The notes under the pieces are model-generated. The model was not told the DNA's origin. It saw only the letters and a program-made list of their open reading frames with translations, and made no database searches. The position numbers and the translations under genes were made by a program. Positions 43,497 through 52,167 of a stretch of 64,000 nt of DNA are shown here, in pieces. Each line of letters opens with the position of its first letter. The first letter of the stretch is position 1. The stretch comes from Bradyrhizobium sp. LHD-71 (GTDB lineage Bacteria > Pseudomonadota > Alphaproteobacteria > Rhizobiales > Xanthobacteraceae), in assembly GCF_031157255.1 (NCBI RefSeq), contig NZ_JAVIFX010000003.1, forward strand, positions 1 to 64,000, given 5' to 3'.

Positions 43497-45833
43497 ATGT
43501 CCCAACATCCGAGGTCCGCTGTGATTCGCCGATACCTACACGTGGTCCTGGCCCTAGCGTTGGCCGTTCAGGGCCTGGCCCTCAATCCAGCTCTGGCCCA
43601 GACGCCGGCCAAGCCGGCGGCATCGGCCGCCTCCGCGGCTCCTGCCGGCGCCGTCACGCCGGACGACGCGCGGCGCGCGCTCGAGGTCTTGCAGAACGAG
43701 AGTAAACGCACAGAGCTTATCAGCACACTGCGCGCGCTCGCCAATGCGCAGCCGCCGCAGGCGGCGCCTGGAGCGAAAACGGAGGCTGCGGGCGAAGCAA
43801 AGGAGCTGCCGCTGGCGGCGGACAGCCTTGGCGCGCAGCTGCTGCTGCAGGTGTCGGAGCAGTTTGCGACGATTTCAGATGAGATTGCCGCCGCGGCCGG
43901 CGCGCTGACGCGCCTTCCGCTGCTGTGGCACTGGCTCAAGCGCTCGGCGACCGATCCGGCGACTTATGACCTGCTGTTCGACATCGCCTGGAAGCTGACC
44001 GTGGTCCTCGGTTGTGCGCTTGCGGTGGCATGGCTGATGCGCCGTGTGGTGCGCCGACCGATCGCGCTGCTGGAAGCATGGATGCCAAAATCCGCTCTGC
44101 CGGCGGCGCCTCCGATCGCGCCGGCCATGGCGATTGACGGCGCATCCGCCGCGTTTGGCGAAGGACCGCGCGCCGACGCCCAGGTCCGCCAGCGCAACGT
44201 CAGACTGGCGCAAGCGTGGAGCACCGTGGTCCGGCTGCCGTTCGTGCTCGGCCGGTTCGTTCTCGAGGTGCTGCCGATCATCGCCTTTGCGGCTGTCGGC
44301 AATCTGCTCCTCGGTTCGAGAATTGGCGACAACACCATCTCGAAGCTCGCGATCCTTGCGGTCGTCAATGCCTACGTCCTGCGCGGCATCGTCATCTGCC
44401 TGGCGCGGATGCTGGTGTCGTCCGAGCCGTTGAGCCTGTTCACCGTCCGTGGCGAGGCCGCAGCGTATATCCATATCTGGGTCAACCGGATCGCGACCGT
44501 CGGGATCTTCGGCGTGACCCTTGCCAACGTGGCGCTGCTGCTTGGCCTCTATCGGCCGGGCTACTTCGCGCTGCTACGGCTCGTGATGCTCATGGTCCAT
44601 CTCCTAGTGGTGGTCGTGATCCTGCAGGGCCGGCGCACGGTCGCGGACCTGATCCGCACGGATGCCCGCAATGGCGTGATGGCGGCGATGCGCAACCGGC
44701 TGGCCAATTTCTGGCACTACATCGCCATCGTCCTGGTGCTCGGATTGTGGGCCGTGTGGGCACTCAACATCAGGAATGGCTACGCGCTGCTGTTCCAATA
44801 TGTGGTCGGAACGATTGCCGTCGTTCTCGTGTCGCGGCTGCTGTTGATCGTCATTGTCAGCGTGATCGATCGGGTCTTTCGCGTGCCGCCCGAGATCGTC
44901 GAGCGTTTCCCCGGGATCGAGGTTCGGGCGAACCGCTACCTGCCGATGGCGCGTCGGATCGTATCGTACTTCGTTGCGATCATCGGCTTTGTCGCCCTGC
45001 TTGAAGTGTGGGGCGTCGACGCCATCACCTGGTTCGCCACCGGGCAGATCGGCAGCCGGCTGCTCTCCGCCATCGTCACCGTCGGCATTGCGGTGCTGAT
45101 CGCGGCGGCCGTCTGGGAGATCAGCAATGCGCTGCTTGATCGACAGCTGTCGCGGTTTTCGCAAGAAGGGCAGTTCGCCAAGGCGGCGCGGCTGCGGACG
45201 TTTCTGCCGATGCTGCGCACGACATTGCTGTGCGTGATCGTCGCTGTGGTTGCGCTGACGGCTCTCAGCGAGATCGGCGTCAACGTGGCCCCGCTGCTCG
45301 CCGGCGCCGGCATCATCGGCATCGCGATCGGTTTCGGATCGCAGAAGCTGGTGCAGGACGTCATCACCGGGCTTTTCCTGCTGCTGGAGAATGTCGTTCA
45401 TGTCGGCGACGTCGTCACGGTCTCCGACCTCACCGGAACCGTCGAGAACGTATCGATCCGGACGATCCGGCTGCGTGCGGCCGACGGCGCCGTGCACATC
45501 GTCCCGTTCAGCGCGGTCACCAGCGTCACCAACAGGAGCCGCGGCATGGGCAACGCCGCCATCAGCGTCACTATCCCCTCTGGCGAGGACACCGAACAGG
45601 TTGAAAAGATCCTGAACGAGATCGCGACCGAGATGCGAGCAGAACCCAAGTATAACCATCTCATCCGCGACGATCTCGAGCTGTGGGGCATCGACAAGCT
45701 CAACGGGTCGAAGATTTCGATGGTCGGCCAGATCCGGTGCACTGATGCCGGCCGATGGCCGGTGCAGCGCGAATTCAATCGCCGGATGCTGCGCAGGTTC
45801 AAGGAACACGGCGTGGAGATTGCGACCGGTTGA
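43497..45833 (+). CDS. Large MscS-family mechanosensitive channel
   Basis: A 778-residue MscS-type channel of the long class. A signal peptide (LALAVQGLALNPALAQ) leads to a periplasmic segment rich in Ala/Pro and then a helical region, followed by about ten transmembrane helices (160-560). The pore-lining helix is recognisable as APLLAGAGIIGIAIGFGSQK with the usual Gly/Ala pattern, followed by the beta domain (FLLLENVVHVGDVVTV) and the C-terminal alpha/beta domain. Such channels release solutes on hypo-osmotic shock. ATG 43497 gives the signal peptide at the N-terminus. Confidence 0.92.
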   Translation: MSQHPRSAVIRRYLHVVLALALAVQGLALNPALAQTPAKPAASAASAAPAGAVTPDDARRALEVLQNESKRTELISTLRALANAQPPQAAPGAKTEAAGEAKELPLAADSLGAQLLLQVSEQFATISDEIAAAAGALTRLPLLWHWLKRSATDPATYDLLFDIAWKLTVVLGCALAVAWLMRRVVRRPIALLEAWMPKSALPAAPPIAPAMAIDGASAAFGEGPRADAQVRQRNVRLAQAWSTVVRLPFVLGRFVLEVLPIIAFAAVGNLLLGSRIGDNTISKLAILAVVNAYVLRGIVICLARMLVSSEPLSLFTVRGEAAAYIHIWVNRIATVGIFGVTLANVALLLGLYRPGYFALLRLVMLMVHLLVVVVILQGRRTVADLIRTDARNGVMAAMRNRLANFWHYIAIVLVLGLWAVWALNIRNGYALLFQYVVGTIAVVLVSRLLLIVIVSVIDRVFRVPPEIVERFPGIEVRANRYLPMARRIVSYFVAIIGFVALLEVWGVDAITWFATGQIGSRLLSAIVTVGIAVLIAAAVWEISNALLDRQLSRFSQEGQFAKAARLRTFLPMLRTTLLCVIVAVVALTALSEIGVNVAPLLAGAGIIGIAIGFGSQKLVQDVITGLFLLLENVVHVGDVVTVSDLTGTVENVSIRTIRLRAADGAVHIVPFSAVTSVTNRSRGMGNAAISVTIPSGEDTEQVEKILNEIATEMRAEPKYNHLIRDDLELWGIDKLNGSKISMVGQIRCTDAGRWPVQREFNRRMLRRFKEHGVEIATG

Positions 45834-45854
45834 GCCGCGGCGATGTCACACGGC

Positions 45855-46766
45855 CTAAACGACGCTATCGGGCGCGAGCGCGCAGGCGTTGTTTTCGCTG
45901 ACCTCGATCTGCATCGTGACATGGTTGATGGCGAACCGATGCCCGAGGTCGTGAGCGACGTCCATCAGGAATCCATCGCCGGGATGGCCGTCGGGCATCA
46001 CCAGGTGGCACGACAGGGCCGTGTCCATGGTGCTGATCGGCCAGATGTGCAGGTCGTGCAGCTCTTTCACGCCTGGTCGGTTCAGCAGAAAGCTGCGGAC
46101 GGCTGCGGGATCGATGGAGTCCGGAACGCCGCTTAGCGACATTCGCACCGACTTCTTGAGCAGGCTCCACGTGCTCCAGACGATGACCGCGCAAATGGCC
46201 AGACTGGCTGCGGGATCGACCCAGGTCCATCCGGTATAGATATACACAAGCGCGGCCAGCATGACGCCGAAAGAGACGGCGGCGTCGCCGGCGAGGTGCA
46301 GAAAGGCGCCTTCGATATTGATGTCACGCTTGCGTCCCGCAGCGAACAGGGCTGCGGTGACGCCGTTGATAACGATGCCGATGCCGGCCACGACCATCAC
46401 GATGGCGCCCGCGACCGGCTTCGGATCCGCGAAGCGCTGCACGGCCTCCCAGGCGATGGCTCCGACCGCAATAAGCAGAAACGTTGCATTGAAGAGCGCC
46501 GCCAGCAACGAGGAGCTGCGCAGGCCGTAAGTAAAGCGCGGCGAGGGCGCGCGCCGCGAGAGCGTCGCCGCGCCCCAGGCGATCAGAAGGCCGAGCACGT
46601 CGCTCAGGTTATGACCGGCGTCGGCAAGCAGCGCCGTCGAGTTGCTGATGAGGCCGTAGATCGCCTCGATGACGATAAAGAGCGTGTTGAGGCTGACGCC
46701 GATGAGGAATGCACGGCCGAAATCGGCGGGTTCGTGAGAGTGGCTGTGGCCGTGATCATGCGTCAT
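45855..46766 (-). CDS. Cation diffusion facilitator (CDF) zinc/cobalt-type exporter
   Basis: A 303-residue CDF-family metal/H+ antiporter of the ZitB/DmeF type. A His-rich N-terminus (MTHDHGHSHSHE) probably binds metal. Six helices follow, including LADAGHNLSDVLGL (HxxxD metal site in TM2) and HLAGDAAVS (HxxxD in TM5). A cytoplasmic C-terminal domain ends with the ELHDLHIWPI-type fold. The start at 46766 has GGAAGAG upstream. It follows ynfA after 59 bases and may be co-transcribed with it. Metal specificity cannot be set by eye. Confidence 0.92.
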   Translation of the reverse strand: MTHDHGHSHSHEPADFGRAFLIGVSLNTLFIVIEAIYGLISNSTALLADAGHNLSDVLGLLIAWGAATLSRRAPSPRFTYGLRSSSLLAALFNATFLLIAVGAIAWEAVQRFADPKPVAGAIVMVVAGIGIVINGVTAALFAAGRKRDINIEGAFLHLAGDAAVSFGVMLAALVYIYTGWTWVDPAASLAICAVIVWSTWSLLKKSVRMSLSGVPDSIDPAAVRSFLLNRPGVKELHDLHIWPISTMDTALSCHLVMPDGHPGDGFLMDVAHDLGHRFAINHVTMQIEVSENNACALAPDSVV

Positions 46767-46825
46767 CGCGAAACTCTTCCATCCCGTGAAGTCGAGCGTG
46801 AACTGTGATCGACCTTGCGGTGTCT

Positions 46826-47161
46826 TCAGCGCGGACCGGCAATGATCAGGGCAGCGCCGGCGAGGCACAAGGCTGCTCCGCCGATGTCCCAGCGATCGGG
46901 GCTTATGCCCTCGACCGCCCGGAGCCACGCCAGCGAAGCAACGATATAGACGCCGCCATAGGCCGCAAAGGTTCGGCCTGCCGCGGCGCTATCCACCAGC
47001 GTCAACAGATAGGCAAACAGAACCAATGAGGCACAGCCGGGCGCGAGCCACCAGATTGGCTTGCCAAGCCGAAGCCAGCCCCAGAACGCGAAGCATCCAA
47101 CGATTTCTGCGATGGCGGCGCCCACATAGGCGAGAATGGTCTGGGCGGTAACAATCTGCAT
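46826..47161 (-). CDS. ynfA: YnfA family (UPF0060) small membrane protein
   Basis: A 111-residue four-helix protein of the UPF0060/YnfA family, distantly related to SMR multidrug exporters. [20 protein letters not shown] carries the TM1 glutamate (Glu19) that is essential in SMR-type proteins, and [20 protein letters not shown] is the characteristic later segment. The length is typical. It lies between the LysM gene and the CDF exporter on the same strand. Confidence 0.95.
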   Translation of the reverse strand: MQIVTAQTILAYVGAAIAEIVGCFAFWGWLRLGKPIWWLAPGCASLVLFAYLLTLVDSAAAGRTFAAYGGVYIVASLAWLRAVEGISPDRWDIGGAALCLAGAALIIAGPR

Positions 47162-47186
47162 ATCTGCGCGTCACCAGCTCACGCAG

Positions 47187-48029
47187 CTATGGCCGCGCTT
47201 CGCCCGTCGGCAGCACGAAGATCTGGCCCGGATAGATTAGATCGGGATTGCGGATCTGCGCCTGGTTCGCCTTGTAGATGGCAGCGTAGCCGGTACCTGC
47301 GCCGTAGGCCTGGCGGCTCAAGCGCCAGAGGCTGTCACCGCGGGAGACTGTGGCCGTTCCGACCTTCGGCAAGCCTGCAGCGGAAGGCGAGCCCTTGTCA
47401 GTCAGAACGCCGGTCGCGGCGAACTGCGGTTGTCCTGCAGAGGCGATCTTCCCCGGTCGCTTGGACGCCTGGGCCGGTATGGACGCGGTGGCCATCGTGT
47501 CAGAACCATCGGCCTTGGCCGCTGCCCGCACGACCGGCACACTTTGTTTGGACATGACCTGTTTGCCGTCCGCCTGCGTGGCGCGCAACGTCAGGTCGTA
47601 GGTGCCGTGCGGGAGCTGCGGCGGAATCATGGTGAACTGTCCGGATTGATCCGCGACTGCGCGATCATGTGGCTCGCCGTTGCGAAGCAGCTCCACAGTT
47701 GCGCCGGGTGTCGCCCGGCCTGCGATCACCGCTTCGCCGGTCGGTTCGATGCGAGCGATATCGAAGGCCGGCACGCCATCGTTCGCGGGCGAGGACGATC
47801 CGGCCAGCGCGGCCGCGACGGCATTCGCTTCCGCTTGCGCGGCGGGCAGAAGGGCTTGTTTCTGTGCTGCGGCGGCCGGCTTTGAGACCGCGGGCGCGGT
47901 CGCCGCGGCCCTGGTCTTAACCGGCGGCTCGCGCCAGACATGCTGAAATGCGACGACAAGCGCGATGCCGCCCGCCACAGCAAGCGCAATGAACGCAACG
48001 ACCATTCGGTTCGTCGATGTGGCAGTCAT
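47187..48029 (-). CDS. Membrane-anchored LysM-domain protein
   Basis: A 280-residue protein. One N-terminal helix (MVVAFIALAVAGGIALVVAF, about residues 9-28) anchors it in the membrane. An Ala/Pro-rich linker and an Ig-like segment around residues 85-155 (EAVIAGRATPGATVELLRNG) follow, then a C-terminal LysM domain (VSRGDSLWRLSRQAYGAG, IYKANQAQIRNPDLIYPGQI) that binds peptidoglycan. This pattern is common in Bradyrhizobium as 'LysM peptidoglycan-binding domain-containing protein'. A possible sigma-54-like site lies about 106 bases upstream. Confidence 0.9.
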   Translation of the reverse strand: MTATSTNRMVVAFIALAVAGGIALVVAFQHVWREPPVKTRAAATAPAVSKPAAAAQKQALLPAAQAEANAVAAALAGSSSPANDGVPAFDIARIEPTGEAVIAGRATPGATVELLRNGEPHDRAVADQSGQFTMIPPQLPHGTYDLTLRATQADGKQVMSKQSVPVVRAAAKADGSDTMATASIPAQASKRPGKIASAGQPQFAATGVLTDKGSPSAAGLPKVGTATVSRGDSLWRLSRQAYGAGTGYAAIYKANQAQIRNPDLIYPGQIFVLPTGEARP

Positions 48030-48134
48030 GATGTTCGCCCGTCGACTGGAAGTTTTCCTCGCCAGGACTATACCCTGTTTTCCAGTCTGATGGATATCGC
48101 TTATTCGCGTCAGAAGTGTCGGTTAATGGACCGT

Positions 48135-48149
48135 GCCATTACCGTGCCA
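48135..48149 (-). promoter_or_regulatory. Weak sigma-54-like site upstream of the LysM gene
   Basis: On the minus strand TGGCACGGTAATGGC has a perfect -24 element (TGGCACG) and a -12 element with GC retained but TGGC in place of TTGC. TGGCACGG recurs immediately downstream, so the match could equally reflect a short direct repeat. Confidence 0.22.
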
Positions 48150-48154
48150 CCAGT

Positions 48155-49078
48155 TCAAATGGCGTCCTTGGCGTGCTGCCTTACGAGCGAGGGAAGCTCA
48201 AACTTGGCCGCGACGATTCCGTTGAAAAACTCCTCGGCGGCCGCCGACAGTGTGCGGCCGCGGCGGCGGATGAGGTGGATCGGGCGAGAAATCTGCGGAG
48301 ATCTGAGAATCCTGACGCCGAGGGTCGGTCGAATGAACTGGTTCAGGCTGAGCGAGGGAACGATCGTGATTCCCAGGCCGACTTCCGCCATCCCGGCAAT
48401 CGTCGCCATGTAATTCGTTTCGAGATAGGTCTTGAGCTTCACGCTCTGGAACGCGTTGTCCAGAACGCGTCGAACACTGCTGCTGCGCGGAAGCTGCAAG
48501 AAGGGAAATGCAGCGATGTCGGCGGCAGTCACCTTCTTCTTCCGCAGCAGCTCATGGTCCTTGTGGCAGACCAGGTAGAAATGATCGAGGGCCACAAGTC
48601 GTTGATCAAGGTCTTCGGTATCATTGTCGCCGACAGTTATGCCGAAATCCACATCACCGTTGCGCACCAGGGACACGCAGGTTTCCGCGATCGCATCTGT
48701 CAACGAGAACTGAATATTCGGATGCCGGGCGGCAAATCGCGCCAATAATTTCGGCATCCAGCCTGCGGCCACCGACGGCAGCACGGCTATCGACACGCGG
48801 CCGCGCTTGCGGGCTGCCCTGTCGCGAAAGATCTGGACCACGTCGGACAGATCCGCGTGGAGTTGGTGCGCGAAAGGTTCGAACACCTCGCCATCGGGTG
48901 TCAGCTCGACGCGACGTGTGGTCCGGTCGAACAGTTTGGCGCCGAGCGCATGTTCGAGCGAGGAGATGCGCGTTGAGAATGCCGATTGGGATAGACCGCA
49001 GCGTGCGGCCGCCCGCGTGAAGCTCTTCTCCTGCACCAGCGTCAGAAAGACCAGAAGGTCGTTGCTCGTTATATTCAT
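48155..49078 (-). CDS. LysR-family transcriptional regulator
   Basis: A 307-residue LysR-type regulator. The N-terminal HTH (SFTRAAARCGLSQSAFSTRI) and LysR linker (LFDRTTRRVELTPDG) are intact. The C-terminal effector domain starts near residue 90 (RGRVSIAVLPSVAAG). ATG 49078 is preferred; a TTG four codons upstream is the alternative. It is divergent from the Bug/hydantoinase operon with a perfect ATCAT-T-ATGAT palindrome at 49090-49100 between them, and it probably controls that operon. Confidence 0.92.
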   Translation of the reverse strand: MNITSNDLLVFLTLVQEKSFTRAAARCGLSQSAFSTRISSLEHALGAKLFDRTTRRVELTPDGEVFEPFAHQLHADLSDVVQIFRDRAARKRGRVSIAVLPSVAAGWMPKLLARFAARHPNIQFSLTDAIAETCVSLVRNGDVDFGITVGDNDTEDLDQRLVALDHFYLVCHKDHELLRKKKVTAADIAAFPFLQLPRSSSVRRVLDNAFQSVKLKTYLETNYMATIAGMAEVGLGITIVPSLSLNQFIRPTLGVRILRSPQISRPIHLIRRRGRTLSAAAEEFFNGIVAAKFELPSLVRQHAKDAI

Positions 49079-49089
49079 AGGATCGATCA

Positions 49090-49100
49090 ATCATTATGAT
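49090..49100. promoter_or_regulatory. Candidate LysR operator (11-bp palindrome)
   Basis: ATCATTATGAT is a perfect palindrome with A/T-rich arms in the 89-base gap between the divergent lysR and binding-protein genes. It has the T-N11-A style of LysR sites and the position expected for autoregulation plus activation. Confidence 0.45.
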
Positions 49101-49167
49101 CTTTCCATTTATCAGATTTCTGGTCGGACGATAAGGTCCTCGGGTGTTCTCATCGACGAGGTCACCA

Positions 49168-50142
49168 ATGAGCGGACTGACCAGACGAGCCTGGTTGAGT
49201 GGGGTAGCCGTTTGCTTGAGCGCGCCCTGGGTGCGCGGAGCCCGGGCGGACGAAAGCTTCCCCTCGCGACCCATCACCTTGATCGTGCCGTTTCCGGCCG
49301 GAGGAACTGCCGACACCACGTTTCGCATCCTGGCGAAGGCCGCCACGCGCCATCTCGGTCAGCCGGTCATCGTTGAGAACCGTCCGGGCGCCAGCGCGAC
49401 CATGGGTGCCGTTGCCATGCTCTCCGTGCCGCCGGACGGCTATCGCATTGCGATCACGCATTCGGCGGTCCTGCGCATGCAGCTCATCGAAAAGACATCC
49501 TACGATGCGCTGAAGGATTTCACGCCCATTATTCAGATCAGCGCTTTCAACGTCGGTCTTATCGTCCGTGCTGATTCGCCGTTGAAGAACTGGAGCGACT
49601 TCATCTCGCAAGCTCGCGGACGCCCGGAGGAGATCAGCTACGGCACGAACGGCACCGCGACAGCGCAAAACCTTGCGCTTGTTCAGGTCGCCGAGCTGGA
49701 GAAGGTGAAATTCACCCACGTTCCGTTCAAGGGCGACGCCGAGGGCACGGCCGCTTTGCTCGGCGGCCACATCGATGCGCACGCAGGTGGCACTGTCCTC
49801 GGCGATCTTGTCGACAACGGGCAGGCGCGCTGGCTGGCACTCTTTTCAGATGAGCGCGTCAAGCGATGGCCATCGGTGCCCACGCTTTACGATCTCGGCT
49901 ACGATGTGACGGCCGCGAGCCCGAACGGCCTGATAGGACCAAAGGGAATGCCGCCGGAGGTCGTCCGGCGCCTTCACGATGCTTTCAAGCTCGCCATGTT
50001 CGACCCGGAGCATGTTGCAATTCAGGAGAAGTACGGACAGCCCATCCAACATCGAAATGGCGCCGACTTCGGCGAACTCATCAAGAAGCACTTCGAGCTC
50101 GAACGCGAAAAGATTCGCCGCGCCGGTCTTTTGCGATCCTGA
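49168..50142 (+). CDS. Tripartite tricarboxylate transporter (Bug-type) substrate-binding protein
   Basis: A periplasmic Bug/TctC-family binding protein of 324 residues. Its N-terminus (SGLTRRAWLSGVAVCLSAP) is a signal peptide with a twin arginine, and the mature start ITLIVPFPAGGTADT is diagnostic. PPDGYRIAITHSA and DVTAASPNGLIGPKGMP are further Bug motifs. GAGGTCACCA precedes ATG 49168. No TctA/TctB membrane genes are in the window, as is common for the many orphan Bug proteins of beta- and alphaproteobacteria. It probably delivers an acidic metabolite to be hydrolysed by the HyuA/HyuB pair that follows. Confidence 0.9.
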   Translation: MSGLTRRAWLSGVAVCLSAPWVRGARADESFPSRPITLIVPFPAGGTADTTFRILAKAATRHLGQPVIVENRPGASATMGAVAMLSVPPDGYRIAITHSAVLRMQLIEKTSYDALKDFTPIIQISAFNVGLIVRADSPLKNWSDFISQARGRPEEISYGTNGTATAQNLALVQVAELEKVKFTHVPFKGDAEGTAALLGGHIDAHAGGTVLGDLVDNGQARWLALFSDERVKRWPSVPTLYDLGYDVTAASPNGLIGPKGMPPEVVRRLHDAFKLAMFDPEHVAIQEKYGQPIQHRNGADFGELIKKHFELEREKIRRAGLLRS

Positions 50143-50169
50143 GCGCGTCAGCAGTCATCGGGACATAAT

Positions 50170-52167
50170 ATGCAAGTCGGTGTTGAAATTGGCGGGACCT
50201 TTACGGATCTCGTCTGGGTTGATGACAGAGGCGTCGTGGTCGTTGGCAAGGTTCCATCGACACCGAGCCAGGTTCACAAGGCGGTCGAAAACGCCGTCGA
50301 CCATGCCGCCGTCCCCTTGCGTCAGGTGACACGCTTCGCACACGGCTCGACCATCGCCACGAACGCGCTGATCACCCGGCGCGGAGCGCGCACCGGTCTG
50401 CTGACCACGAAGGGATTTCGCGATATCATCGAGATCGGCTTGCACGATCGCGTCGGCAATATCTACACCGCATTCTATCATAAGCCGCGCGCGCCGGTGG
50501 ACCGCCGCTTCATCCGCGAGATCCGGGAGCGCGTCGACGGCAGCGGCCACGTCGTGGAGGAGCTCGACGAGGAAGCGGCGCGCCGCGAGGTTCAGTTCCT
50601 GCTCGACAACGGCGTCACATCGATCGCGATCTGCCTGATGCACGCGTACCGCAACGGCGCTCACGAGGAGCGTCTCCGCGAGATGGTGCTGGCGATGAGT
50701 CCGACGACGCGCGTGGGCTGCTCCAGCCGGGTGTCGCCTGAGTTCCGCGAGTACGAACGCACGGTGACGACCGTGGTGAACTCGTTCGTTTCACCGGTCG
50801 TCGTCGATTACATCGATCGGCTGGATCGCGGGTTGACGGAACGCGGATGCCGCAGCGGCCTGCAGATCATGCAGTCGAACGGCGGCATCATGCCGGCGGA
50901 AGCCGCAGGCGATAATGCCGTGCGCATGCTGTTGTCAGGGCCTGCCGCCGGCGTTCAGGCTGCGACCTGGTTTGCGCGTCGCAACGGCATCAACGACATC
51001 ATCACGATCGATATGGGCGGCACCAGCACGGATGTCGCGGTCGCGCCGATGCTCGAGCCGCGCGTGGTGCAGGAGCTCACGGTCGACGACCTGCCGATCC
51101 GCACGACCGCGCTCGACATGGTTACAGTAGGGGCGGGCGGCGGCAGCATCGCCACACTCGATTCGGGCGGTTTTCTCAACGTCGGACCGGCCAGCGCCGG
51201 CGCCGAGCCCGGGCCCGCCTGCTACGGGCGCGGCGGCACGCTGCCGACGGTGACGGATGCGCAGTTGATTGCCGGCCTGTTGCGGCCTTCGCACTTCTTC
51301 GCAGGCCGGATGAAGCTGGATATCGAGGCGGCGAAAGCTGCGTTCGCATCGCTGCCAATGCCGGGGGAACTGGCCGAGAAGGCGGATTCCGTATTGCAGA
51401 TGGTCAACGGCAATATGGCGGCGGCCGTGCGTCTCGTGTCGACGGCACGTGGCATCGATCCTCGCGACTTCACGCTGGTGGCCTACGGCGGCGGCGGTCC
51501 GCTTCACGCCGCGATGGTCGCGGGCGAAGTCGGCATCAACCAGGTTCTTGTTCCCTGGTCGCCCGGTATCACCAGCGCTTTCGGCCTTCTGATCGCCGAC
51601 CTCAAGGTCGATTTCGTCAAGGCGAGGCTGCAGGCGCTGACGGACGAGACGCTGGCCGAGGTTCGCGCCGCAGATCTTGCTGCAACGTGCGACCGCTATG
51701 CCGCAAGTCTCGGTCTGACGAAGGGCAGCTACGACGTCCAGACAGGACTCGATCTGCGCTACGCCGGCCAGGGATTCGAGCTCACGGTCTGGGTCGAACT
51801 TGCGCAGACGAGTCCGCAGGCTTTGCGTACCGTGTTCGAGAATCTGCACCGCGAGCGTTACGGCTACGTCCGGTCCAACCTCCCCGTCCAGATCGTCAAC
51901 GCCCGCGCGCGGCTCACGCGAAAGAATGAGTTGAACGTGATTACACCGAAGGAGAATGTCAGCCCGAGGGCCAGTCGCGAGACATGCGACATTGTCCTTC
52001 GGGGCAAGCGCGTCGCAGCCACCTTCATGGCCCGCTCCGATCTCGATTTCGGTGAGACCGTTTCGGGACCTGCCATTCTCGAAGAGCCGACGACAACAAC
52101 GCTGGTGCCGCCGACATGGACAGCCCGCTGCTGCGACTCCGGCGACCTGTTGCTGGAGAAGAAGTGA
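50170..52167 (+). CDS. hyuA: Hydantoinase/oxoprolinase subunit A
   Basis: A 665-residue ATP-dependent hydantoinase/oxoprolinase HyuA-type subunit. The N-terminal nucleotide-binding fold begins VGVEIGGTFTDLVWVDD. Next comes the RGARTGLLTTKGFRDIIEIG segment, and the central hydantoinase_A domain has NDIITIDMGGTSTDVAV and GPASAGAEPGPACYGRGG. The family opens cyclic amides such as hydantoins, 5-oxoproline or acetone-like substrates (acetone carboxylase relatives) using ATP. It overlaps hyuB by one base. The substrate is not inferable; an acidic 5-membered lactam fits the transporter. Confidence 0.92.
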   Translation: MQVGVEIGGTFTDLVWVDDRGVVVVGKVPSTPSQVHKAVENAVDHAAVPLRQVTRFAHGSTIATNALITRRGARTGLLTTKGFRDIIEIGLHDRVGNIYTAFYHKPRAPVDRRFIREIRERVDGSGHVVEELDEEAARREVQFLLDNGVTSIAICLMHAYRNGAHEERLREMVLAMSPTTRVGCSSRVSPEFREYERTVTTVVNSFVSPVVVDYIDRLDRGLTERGCRSGLQIMQSNGGIMPAEAAGDNAVRMLLSGPAAGVQAATWFARRNGINDIITIDMGGTSTDVAVAPMLEPRVVQELTVDDLPIRTTALDMVTVGAGGGSIATLDSGGFLNVGPASAGAEPGPACYGRGGTLPTVTDAQLIAGLLRPSHFFAGRMKLDIEAAKAAFASLPMPGELAEKADSVLQMVNGNMAAAVRLVSTARGIDPRDFTLVAYGGGGPLHAAMVAGEVGINQVLVPWSPGITSAFGLLIADLKVDFVKARLQALTDETLAEVRAADLAATCDRYAASLGLTKGSYDVQTGLDLRYAGQGFELTVWVELAQTSPQALRTVFENLHRERYGYVRSNLPVQIVNARARLTRKNELNVITPKENVSPRASRETCDIVLRGKRVAATFMARSDLDFGETVSGPAILEEPTTTTLVPPTWTARCCDSGDLLLEKK